Positions 1-5,029 of a stretch of 5,497 nt of DNA are shown here, piece after piece. This DNA is from Dehalococcoidia bacterium UBA2777 (GTDB lineage Bacteria > Chloroflexota > Dehalococcoidia > UBA2247 > UBA2777), in the NCBI GenBank assembly GCA_002352365.1, contig DEIJ01000137.1, positions 11,056 to 16,552 on the forward strand, given 5' to 3'. The translations under genes and the position numbers were made by a program. Each line of letters starts with the position of its first letter. The first letter of the stretch is position 1. The notes below the pieces were generated by a model. It did not search any database and was not told the origin of the DNA. It saw nothing but the letters and a program-made list of their open reading frames with translations.

Positions 1-1031
1 TGATATCCTTGAGCAAGCAAATATCCCACCACTAAAAGTCCGAACAGTGAGGGTAACAAGATTTTGTCTTTGCGCCCAGATTGGCGGGGATAAACAAAAG
101 GGGCAATCAATAGGATGGCGAGTATTATAAAGCCCCATCTGAACTCCCATAAGGCACTAACGAAATAAAACACTTTGCGGCCAGGGAAAAACTGAAATAT
201 CTCCCAATAACCAGAGAGGTGAAATACATTTAGAAAAGAAGAGGTGTGACTGAGGAACCGCTCCGCAGCCAGGTTTCCCGCTATGTCGGGATTAAAGTTT
301 ATACTATAGATTAGAGTGGGAATGATCCACCACCCCGATAATACAAGACTTGCTGCTGAGATTTTGGCTATTGAGAAAAGCACTCGTCTGGCAGGATACT
401 TGGCTATAATGGAAAAGGTGACCACAGTCCATACCAGGATAATTATCATGATCACTATCGTAGGCACTTGAGGGCATACCCCGCATAGACTCAGAAGTAA
501 AGCTGGAGGGAGCAGGTTTTTAAATTGGGGGTGGTGTAAATATCTCAGTGAATAGAGTATTACCCACGGGGTTAGGAAGTAAGAAAACAGCAAATTTATG
601 TTGATGGCTAAGGTTATACACACAAATAGATTTGTAGCATAAAAAGAAGCTCCTATTATAGAGAGAAGGTGCCGATTTTGCTTTTCAGCGAATACAAATT
701 CCCTGAGGAAGAGGTAAAACCCCCATCCAGCCATGACCAGCAGCAAGAAGGTGAACAGGAAAAAGGAAAATTTTGGCGGGAAAACTGTCCTCAGGGCATA
801 AAATGTCGCCGCTTCGATAATCCGGCCAGAATTGATTAGCCCATAGCCTCCGCCAAAATTATGTTCCTGCCAGTGGTACCAGCAATTTTGTATTTCTGTC
901 TGGGGGGAAAATAGTAGTGGGTGCTGTGGGTCAGATACAGCGAGATAATTTATGGATGGGCATAGGGAATAAAATAGCGTAGGGAGCAGGATCAAAAGCA
1001 CAATAACTAAAAACTGGCGCCAATTTTTCAC
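1..1031 (-). CDS. Multi-pass membrane protein, probable GT-C type glycosyltransferase (3' end beyond window)
   Basis: An uninterrupted minus-strand frame runs from GTG at 1031 to the left edge, giving 343 residues with no stop. The protein is strongly hydrophobic. Likely membrane segments lie near residues 6-23, 88-109, 123-140, 143-162, 174-210, 222-242, 298-314 and 326-340. The loop after the first segment (about 31-70) is polar and aromatic, with DPQHPLL, WYHWQEHNFGGG and an Asp that fits the extracytoplasmic loop of GT-C enzymes, which use lipid-phosphate sugars. Another conserved-looking stretch is FHLSGYW (about 270-276). GTG was chosen because the frame begins 9 bp after the preceding gene's TAA, with a GGAG at 1045-1048 about 13 bases upstream. 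Family placement rests on topology and loop character; a YfhO-like or AftD-like membrane protein is an alternative. It is the last visible gene of the operon with the two methyltransferases, which suggests surface glycan assembly. Confidence 0.75.
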   Translation of the reverse strand, partial: MKNWRQFLVIVLLILLPTLFYSLCPSINYLAVSDPQHPLLFSPQTEIQNCWYHWQEHNFGGGYGLINSGRIIEAATFYALRTVFPPKFSFFLFTFLLLVMAGWGFYLFLREFVFAEKQNRHLLSIIGASFYATNLFVCITLAININLLFSYFLTPWVILYSLRYLHHPQFKNLLPPALLLSLCGVCPQVPTIVIMIIILVWTVVTFSIIAKYPARRVLFSIAKISAASLVLSGWWIIPTLIYSINFNPDIAGNLAAERFLSHTSSFLNVFHLSGYWEIFQFFPGRKVFYFVSALWEFRWGFIILAILLIAPFVYPRQSGRKDKILLPSLFGLLVVGYLLAQGY

Positions 1032-1040
1032 CGTCTCTTT

Positions 1041-1655
1041 TTATCTCCACCAGCAAAATCTAGCATTTTCTGGGTGGCGATGATTATAAGCCAGAATTTT
1101 TACCCATACAGCAAAATATTTGGCTAACCCCCAAGTCTTTAGCCTCAAACTTATTGCCGAATTTAGCTGGCGACAAATCTTTGGCTCTATCCTGAAATAT
1201 GATAGGAGGAGACTTGGCAAAGTCAAGAAACTATACTCGATTTGTTCGATTTGGAAATAATTCTCAACTTCACTCACCAGTTGCGAGGAGCGGAAAAGAC
1301 TTTTGATTTCACATCCTTGCCACTTCCTCACCAATCGGCGGGCAATAGCAAAGGGGGGATAATTGCCCACCGCTTCCTCAATATCCAAACCTCCGCTTAG
1401 CACCCTATTGATTTCGCCCAAAACCTGGCCAAAATCGGGAAGGTGATGTAATACCCCACCTATATGAATATAGGTAAAACATTTATCCTTAAACGGCAGA
1501 TGCTTTCCATCACAAATTATAAAGTTGGTGCCATCCTGAAGTAGCTTTTTTGCTCGGCTGATTTTAGTGGCATCAACATCTATCCCTACAGTATTTCCCC
1601 CCCCGAATCTTTTTAGCCAATCACTCCCTTCACCACAGCCGAAATCCAATATCAC
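1041..1655 (-). CDS. Short class I SAM-dependent methyltransferase (Methyltransf_11-like), N-terminus missing
   Basis: A 204-residue Rossmann-fold methyltransferase. Motif I (ILDFGCGEG) lies at residues 2-10, the acidic end of strand 2 (VGIDVD) at 23-28, motif II (FIICDGKHLPF) at 45-55, then GGVLHHLPD (66-74) and EINRVLSGG (81-89). The helix and loop that normally precede motif I (some 30-50 residues) are absent, so the SAM pocket lacks part of its usual lid. The RVLSGGLDIEE stretch is also about two residues shorter than the usual RVLKPGG-type loop and strand. The GTG start at 1655 is supported by AGGAG at 1665-1669 with 9-base spacing. The frame is shared with the upstream methyltransferase: only its TAG and four codons (encoding EKKE) separate the two. 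The C-terminus (95-204) is unlike the neighbour and may hold substrate determinants. The substrate is unknown; a glycan or lipid is inferred from the neighbouring membrane glycosyltransferase. Confidence 0.82.
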   Translation of the reverse strand: MILDFGCGEGSDWLKRFGGGNTVGIDVDATKISRAKKLLQDGTNFIICDGKHLPFKDKCFTYIHIGGVLHHLPDFGQVLGEINRVLSGGLDIEEAVGNYPPFAIARRLVRKWQGCEIKSLFRSSQLVSEVENYFQIEQIEYSFLTLPSLLLSYFRIEPKICRQLNSAISLRLKTWGLAKYFAVWVKILAYNHRHPENARFCWWR

Positions 1656-1664
1656 TTCTTTTTT

Positions 1665-1669
1665 CTCCT
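1665..1669 (-). promoter_or_regulatory. Shine-Dalgarno AGGAG deciding the short methyltransferase start
   Basis: AGGAG on the minus strand overlaps the TAG stop of the upstream gene and lies 9 bases before GTG at 1655. It indicates coupled reinitiation and supports the unusually short N-terminus as the real start rather than a gene-calling artefact. Confidence 0.6.
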
Positions 1670-2618
1670 ATCTCTTTCGGGCACTGATAGCTATGCCCTG
1701 TGCTGGGCTGTTTGCAGGAAGTAGGCCATCAACGAAACTCAGCGCATAGAACAGAGGAAAACAAAGTCCATAGAGCCAATCATGTTTAGCAATATAACCG
1801 AACTCCCCCCCTTTTTTGGCCTGAAATACTGCCAATCCTTCCATTAAGTCCACCCCTATAGTGCCGAAGAGCTTCAAATACCTCGCCGCAGCCACTATAT
1901 CAAAACCAGCCTGATTCAATTTATCGGTGATTTCCTCACTTGAGTATCCGAAGCGGGCATGATTATAAGGGATAACGCTCAGCATAGCAAATTCTTCAAA
2001 AGATTGGGAGCCAATTACTGATGAAGAGCATAGCTTGGCCTTCATCCTCTGGGGGAGACGGATAAGAGCTTTAACCAATCGCCCCGGTATGCTCTGATGT
2101 ACCTCGAGATCAAGAGGGACGGTAAGGACTAAAAGCCCTCCCTTTCTTAGTACTCGGTTAGTCTCCTTGAGGACCTCGCTATCTAGCTGGATATGTTCCA
2201 AAACGCAATTAGCGATAGCTTTATCGTAGGAATCTGACTTTAAAGGCATCCTTTGGGCATCACAGCGGACGAAGTTGACTCGCTGATCCAGGTGAAGCGC
2301 TTCAACTCGGTTCTTTCCCCTATCTAGATCTTCTGCCAAGAGGTCGATCTCATCAACTATTGCCCCCCTTCTGGCCAGCTCTACAGCGAAAAGCCCATCT
2401 CCGCATCCTATGTCAAGCGTCCTCTGCCCATTCACCTCGGCGAGCATAGGGAAGACCCTTCTTGCCTCGACCCGCCGCTGATAATAGGGCATGCCCAAAA
2501 GCCTAAGGTAGAGGTCTTTGAGCCTTGGTACTAAGGCTTGGCTATTCTGAAAGTCAGGAACGTATCCGAATGGCATACTCAGCCCAGGATTACGATCTTT
2601 ATCCTTACCCTTTGTCAC
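1668..2618 (-). CDS. Class I SAM-dependent methyltransferase, 316 aa
   Basis: Class I methyltransferase with motif I LDIGCGDG at residues 68-75, a degenerate strand-2 end (EIDLL, 90-94), motif II FVRCDAQRMPL (116-126), IANCVLEHI (135-143) in the position of the usual hydrophobic strand plus LEH, and RVLRKGGLLVLTVP (155-168). An extra segment (about 170-225) with basic and hydrophobic character separates the core from a C-terminal helix-rich tail ending in a hydrophobic patch (WLYGLCFPLFYALSFVDGLL, 281-300) that could touch the membrane. GTG at 2618 is chosen because an in-frame TAA lies eight codons upstream and GGAG sits 11 bases before it; ATG at codon 15 is the alternative. It is the first gene of the operon and probably methylates a sugar or lipid-linked intermediate handled by the downstream GT-C protein. 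The substrate is inferred from context only. Confidence 0.88.
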   Translation of the reverse strand: MTKGKDKDRNPGLSMPFGYVPDFQNSQALVPRLKDLYLRLLGMPYYQRRVEARRVFPMLAEVNGQRTLDIGCGDGLFAVELARRGAIVDEIDLLAEDLDRGKNRVEALHLDQRVNFVRCDAQRMPLKSDSYDKAIANCVLEHIQLDSEVLKETNRVLRKGGLLVLTVPLDLEVHQSIPGRLVKALIRLPQRMKAKLCSSSVIGSQSFEEFAMLSVIPYNHARFGYSSEEITDKLNQAGFDIVAAARYLKLFGTIGVDLMEGLAVFQAKKGGEFGYIAKHDWLYGLCFPLFYALSFVDGLLPANSPAQGIAISARKR

Positions 2619-2689
2619 AACAGGGACTACTCCATCTAGTTACCCCTGAAAAACAGCAAAACGAATTTTTCATAGGTATTATCCATTCT

Positions 2690-2718
2690 ATTGTAAGACT
2701 TGACCTAGCCATGGGCAA
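2690..2718 (-). promoter_or_regulatory. Putative sigma70-type promoter for the methyltransferase/glycosyltransferase operon
   Basis: On the minus strand TTGCCC (2718-2713) is followed after 17 bases by TACAAT (2695-2690), which matches 4/6 and 5/6 of the consensus. It would start transcription near 2683 and leave a leader of about 65 bases before GTG at 2618. No operator is evident. Prediction from consensus only. Confidence 0.4.
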
Positions 2719-2738
2719 GTATCTGGGATTTTTAGCCC

Positions 2739-2767
2739 TTGTCAGTGGCTGTGTTAAGTGCTATGCT
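2739..2767 (+). promoter_or_regulatory. Putative sigma70-type promoter for the small cysteine protein and tRNA-Thr
   Basis: TTGTCA (2739-2744) and TATGCT (2762-2767) are separated by 17 bases, matching 5/6 and 4/6 of the consensus. It lies back to back with the minus-strand promoter, making 2690-2767 a divergent control region. The rest of 2619-2825 holds no gene that I can support. Prediction from consensus only. Confidence 0.35.
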
Positions 2768-2825
2768 ATGAAAGTGAAACCCCTGAATGGATAAGGAAAT
2801 AGGGCCGAGTTGTAGATATGAGGTG

Positions 2826-2963
2826 ATGCTTCGCATTAAACGGGCAATGGGTATGAAGGTTATTTTGTGTGATAGCTGTAAGTGGGATTGGCGAGGGGCA
2901 TGCCATAACCCGGCGCGCCCTAAGGCTACTTGGTGTCCCGATTATGATAAACGAGGGAGGTGA
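2826..2963 (+). CDS. Small four-cysteine, zinc-ribbon-like protein, 45 aa
   Basis: A short plus-strand frame reads MLRIKRAMGMKVILCDSCKW and continues to a TGA at 2961. Cysteines fall at residues 15, 18, 26 and 37 (CxxC, then C-His, then WCPDY), a layout typical of a small metal-binding knuckle. The protein is basic with many Trp, Asp and Pro residues, and shows no signal peptide or membrane segment. The start is uncertain: ATG at 2826 has GAGG only two bases upstream, so ATG at 2853 (a 36-residue product starting MKVILCDSC) is a good alternative. It ends 8 bp before the tRNA-Thr fragment and probably shares its transcript. It resembles small uncharacterised proteins that I associate with Dehalococcoidia, but I cannot name a family. 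Zinc binding is inferred from the cysteine pattern. Confidence 0.55.
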   Translation: MLRIKRAMGMKVILCDSCKWDWRGACHNPARPKATWCPDYDKRGR

Positions 2964-2971
2964 GGAGGAAC

Positions 2972-3008
2972 GCCAGCGTAGCTCAGCGGTAGAGCAGCAG
3001 TTTCGTAA
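2972..3008 (+). tRNA. tRNA-Thr(CGU), 5' half only, broken at the anticodon loop
   Basis: The first 37 bases form a clear tRNA 5' half: acceptor strand GCCAGCG (2972-2978), TA, D stem GCTC/GAGC (2981-2984, 2992-2995) around the loop AGCGGTA, then anticodon 5' strand GCAGT (2997-3001) and loop TTCGTAA (3002-3008) with anticodon CGT, reading Thr ACG. The matching 3' anticodon strand ACTGC should follow, but the sequence is TTCCA, and no variable loop, T arm or CGCTGGC acceptor strand is found downstream. The gene therefore cannot make a tRNA as it stands. The break at the loop and the adjacent integrase relic point to recombination at an attachment site. A tRNA intron is unlikely because no 3' exon is visible. 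Confidence 0.75.
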
Positions 3009-3054
3009 TTCCATGCCAAAATGTCAAACAGTCATTTTACATACAAAGTAGAAC

Positions 3055-3088
3055 TTTTGTGTCAGTGGAGAAAAACCCGTTTTGTGTC
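3055..3088 (+). repeat. Direct repeats TTTTGTGTC, possible integrase arm-type sites
   Basis: TTTTGTGTC occurs at 3055-3063 and 3080-3088, start to start 25 bp apart, with a weaker TTGTGTGCC about 20 bp further on. They lie between the broken tRNA and the recombinase relic, where arm-type binding sites of tyrosine integrases usually sit. The role is inferred from position. Confidence 0.35.
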
Positions 3089-3126
3089 TGAAATAGCATT
3101 GTGTGCCAACCAGTGTTTTTCAATTT

Positions 3127-3148
3127 AACGCCAAAATAACGCCAATTT
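3127..3148 (+). repeat. Tandem 11-bp repeat AACGCCAAAAT / AACGCCAATTT
   Basis: Two abutting 11-bp units share AACGCCAA; GCCAAAAT also occurs at 3015-3022 beside the tRNA break. The spacing is close to one helical turn, as for protein-binding half sites. Otherwise 3009-3153 contains no gene. Confidence 0.35.
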
Positions 3149-3153
3149 TATAA

Positions 3154-3477
3154 CTTCAGTTTGAAGCTGAGAGGGTGATAGGCAAGGGCAACGGCGAAGC
3201 CTATACTCCCTTTGACTGCCTGAATACCTGAAAAACTTGGATTGAGGAGTATAAGCGCAAAGCTAATGAGCGTATCTGGGGACTGAAGCCGAGAGGGATT
3301 CAGGACGTGCTGAAGTCGCTCAGCGAAGAAACTAACCTCCCTTGCAACCCTCACACTTTCAGGCGAACCTTCGCTACCCTTTTAGCTAAAAGAGGTACAG
3401 ATTCCCTTCACATCATGAGGCCAGGCAGATGGGACGTCGGCGTGAAAGGAGTTTTCAGTACAGTTGATATGACTTGA
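3154..3477 (+). pseudogene. Tyrosine recombinase (phage-type integrase), decayed C-terminal catalytic fragment
   Basis: This frame carries the C-terminal part of a tyrosine recombinase. It starts at VIGKGNGEA, the beta-hairpin with the catalytic Lys, continues through KTWIEEYKRKANERIWGLK, and reaches the box II motif HTFR (CAC at 3352 to AGG at 3363) within NPHTFRRTFATLLAKRGTD, then GRW (3424-3432) in the usual GH/W position. The gene is dead: an in-frame TAA at 3151 closes it upstream, TGA at 3229 interrupts it, the N-terminal arm and core-binding domains and the box I Arg are missing, and the sequence departs from the family after RW so that no catalytic Tyr appears before TGA at 3475. It lacks the extra segment of integron integrases and its motifs look phage or island-like, so it is not taken as IntI. 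It reads away from the tRNA fragment. Confidence 0.8.
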
Positions 3478-3555
3478 TCAAGGCTTTGCAGCGGTTCGGG
3501 TTGACTATTCATCACCTGGAATTCACTTTCTGCTTATTATGCCAGATCACTCGCA

Positions 3556-3631
3556 GCCCAACGACAGCCCTCACCGGTTGCCGTTAGCGCGTCAGCGCTG
3601 TAGGCAATCCGCGTACAGGGCATTGTTGGCC
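3556..3631 (-). other. Integron attC site 1, 76 bp, end of the array
   Basis: On the minus strand R'' is GGCCAAC (3631-3625) and R' is GTTGGGC (3562-3556), the latter a perfect GTTRRRY core. Between them GCCCT pairs with AGGGC, and GGATTGCC pairs with GGCAACC with one extra base, leaving a terminal loop of about 20 bases. The site begins 5 bases after the stop of the 109-residue gene, the normal position of attC in a cassette. The size is within the known 57-141 bp range. Confidence 0.78.
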
Positions 3632-4038
3632 GACGTCTACTTGTCGCAACGCTCGCCAAGAAAACGGAGCGCCTGCGAAAGGGCTCCTTCCGCTTCATCA
3701 TGGTGAGTCCATGGTAAATCGTAGCGAACCCACACCCGAAACTCCTCCGGTGATCTATCGTACTTCCCGCCTGTCCGGGGGTACGTGGGTTGAAGTGTGA
3801 CATGCTCCTGTCTGTAAGCTCTTGTAGAGTAGTACCCGTCGCGAAGGTCGTGGAGGGCTTCTATGCGGATCGTCTGCATTTCTCCACCGATTTTAGCCAC
3901 TACCTCCACGGTTTTCTCGACAATGTACGCTTCCGAACAGGCTTTATAGCTCGCTGGGTCTATCATATTCTTCCTCTCCTTCTGGTATTAGGGTGAAAAG
4001 AGAATCACTATCAACAATAAATATTACTGCCCGGCTAA
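3562..4038 (-). mobile_element. Integron gene cassette A (109-aa unknown protein plus attC 1)
   Basis: Boundaries follow the G^TT cut in the R' boxes of the flanking attC sites. The cassette starts with TTAGCC (4038-4033) and ends with the G at 3562, about 477 bp, with one gene filling most of it. The cassette sense strand is minus. Confidence 0.72.
3637..3966 (-). CDS. Cassette-encoded protein of unknown function, 109 aa
   Basis: A 109-residue acidic to neutral soluble protein with no signal peptide and no membrane segment. The N-terminal third (EAYIVEKTVEVVAKIGGEMQ, residues 12-31) looks like beta strands. The middle has YYSTRAYRQEHVTL (45-58), followed by a Pro/Gly turn, then FRVWVRYDLPWTHHDEAEGA (76-95) and a short C-terminal helix. 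I recognise no family. The start at ATG 3966 is backed by a strong AAGGAG (3981-3976) 9 bases upstream. The gene starts about 67 bases after the preceding attC core and its TAG is 5 bases before attC 1, exactly the layout of an integron cassette, which argues that this is a real gene rather than a chance frame. The base composition is richer in G+C than the next cassette. Transcription may come from outside the cassette or from a weak promoter in its leader. Confidence 0.75.
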   Translation of the reverse strand: MIDPASYKACSEAYIVEKTVEVVAKIGGEMQTIRIEALHDLRDGYYSTRAYRQEHVTLQPTYPRTGGKYDRSPEEFRVWVRYDLPWTHHDEAEGALSQALRFLGERCDK

Positions 4039-4104
4039 CGCCTGAACTCACTGGTTTTTACGCAGCGCAGCGGAGTAAAAATCCAGTGCAGTGATTCGTT
4101 AGCA
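4033..4104 (-). other. Integron attC site 2, 72 bp
   Basis: On the minus strand R'' is TGCTAAC (4104-4098) and R' is GTTAGCC (4039-4033); GCTAACG pairs with CGTTAGC. The inner arm CACTGG plus TTTTTAC pairs with GTAAAAA plus CCAGTG, a 13-bp stem with a single extrahelical A, closed by a loop of GCTGC-rich bases. It starts 5 bases after the TAA of the methyltransferase gene and marks the junction between cassettes A and B. Confidence 0.85.
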
Positions 4105-4900
4105 TTTTATTATTTTTCTGCTATTACCAGCATTTCAAAATCTTCAGATGTTAATTTATCATCCCTTGAAAAAGCCCCCAACTTTGCGCCAAAAATTTCA
4201 ACAGTTTTAAAATTGAGTGTTTTTAACAGCCAGGTTATTTCGGATGGCACATAAAACCTTTCGTTACATTGTAGTTCTTTTTTATTACCAGAATCATCCA
4301 CAATATGCGTAGTGCTATGATCTCGAAATGTCATTAAATCAAATGAATTATTATAGTATGTCGCATTTCCTTCTTTTGTCTCGGAAGCGAGAAATTCTTT
4401 GACAGAATGAAATAAAGGAAACAACCCATTCAAGGTAGTAAAAATTAGTTTTCCCTTTGGTTTTAAGGCATTGGCGGCATTTTGGAGAATTTGAAAATTC
4501 ATATCATCAGTTTCCATTAATGGAAATGCACCTTCACATAGCATAATAGCCAAATCAAATTCATGTAAAAAAGGAAGTTCTCTTGCGTCATGTTTTTGAA
4601 AAACAATTTGCAGATTTTGTTCAGATGCTTTTGCTCTTGCCCTTTTTAAAAGAGATTCTGATAAATCAACCCCGGTAATGGTATATTCTCTTTTGGATAA
4701 TTCAATTGAATGCCTTCCCGTTCCACATCCGATATCTAGTATTCTTGCTGTCTTGTTATAATTGATTTCTTTTTCTATGAAATCGCATTCTCCGATTGTT
4801 CCTTGAGTAAAAACCTCATTATCATATTTCATTCCATAATTTTCAAACAATTCTTCATACCACTGTTTCATGTTGTTTTATCCCTTTGTTCAGATGCTAA
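4039..4900 (-). mobile_element. Integron gene cassette B (SAM methyltransferase plus attC 2)
   Basis: Delimited by G^TT cuts in the R' boxes at 4901/4900 and 4039/4038, about 862 bp. It holds one gene with a leader of about 29 bases and its attC at the 3' end. It is visibly much richer in A+T than the surrounding DNA, which indicates a separate source genome. Confidence 0.78.
4110..4871 (-). CDS. Cassette-borne class I SAM-dependent methyltransferase, 253 aa
   Basis: A complete-looking class I methyltransferase. The N-terminal WYEELFENYGMKYDNEVFTQ (residues 4-23) and GTIGECDFIEKEI (24-36) precede motif I ILDIGCGTGRH (44-54). VDLS (68-71) ends strand 2, and FQKHDARELPF (91-101) is motif II. 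MLCEGAFPLMETDDMNF (110-126) fills the substrate face and ALKPKGKLIFTTLN (135-148) is the strand 5 region. The tail includes SFDLMTFRD (176-184), CNERFYVPSEI (202-212) and FGAKLGAFSRDDKLTSEDFE (227-246), strongly patterned stretches that suggest a conserved family with a defined but unknown small-molecule or lipid substrate. The ATG at 4871 is the natural start; only a weak GGGAT lies about 10 bases upstream. Low G+C and codon choice unlike the neighbours agree with transfer, perhaps from a Bacteroidota-like or other AT-rich donor. The length is typical, with no damage seen. Confidence 0.9.
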   Translation of the reverse strand: MKQWYEELFENYGMKYDNEVFTQGTIGECDFIEKEINYNKTARILDIGCGTGRHSIELSKREYTITGVDLSESLLKRARAKASEQNLQIVFQKHDARELPFLHEFDLAIMLCEGAFPLMETDDMNFQILQNAANALKPKGKLIFTTLNGLFPLFHSVKEFLASETKEGNATYYNNSFDLMTFRDHSTTHIVDDSGNKKELQCNERFYVPSEITWLLKTLNFKTVEIFGAKLGAFSRDDKLTSEDFEMLVIAEK

Positions 4901-5018
4901 CGATCAAGCTCACCCGCCGCAAGGATGTTCCAGAGTTGCAAAAATCACCGGAAACACAAAAATGGCAAGAGGCAATAAGCCCGCGCCCCTTGCGGTCAAG
5001 TGAAGCGCCTGGTTAGCC
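4895..5018 (-). other. Integron attC site 3, 124 bp
   Basis: On the minus strand R'' is GGCTAAC (5018-5012) and R' is GTTAGCA (4901-4895). GCTTCAC in the left arm pairs with GTGAGC in the right arm and leaves one extra T in L'', the asymmetry known from attC sites; it sets the orientation and agrees with the gene direction. CCGCAAGG then pairs with CCTTGCGG, closing a long variable loop of more than 50 bases. It separates cassettes C and B. Confidence 0.85.
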
Positions 5019-5029
5019 ACTCCTTAGTC

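Noticed and set aside
304..486. 60-residue frame within the membrane protein region
   Set aside because: It is an alternative frame of the 343-residue hydrophobic coding frame.
2525..2794. 89-residue plus-strand frame
   Set aside because: It overlaps the N-terminus of the 316-residue methyltransferase on the opposite strand and the divergent promoter region; its composition is not protein-like.
3148..3354. 68-residue minus-strand frame
   Set aside because: It is the antisense shadow of the recombinase fragment, whose catalytic motifs are clear on the plus strand.
3154..3477. Recombinase relic as the missing integron integrase
   Set aside because: Its motifs (NPHTFRRTFATLLAKRGTD, GRW) differ from IntI and the IntI-specific insert is absent. 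It also lies at the wrong end of the array, beyond the last attC.
2619..3555. CRISPR array or long inverted-repeat insertion sequence
   Set aside because: No regularly spaced repeats with spacers, no transposase and no terminal inverted repeats were seen; only short direct repeats.
3537..3803. 88-residue minus-strand frame overlapping the 109-residue gene
   Set aside because: It runs out of frame through the C-terminal half of the better supported gene and across the attC hairpin, with no ribosome-binding site.
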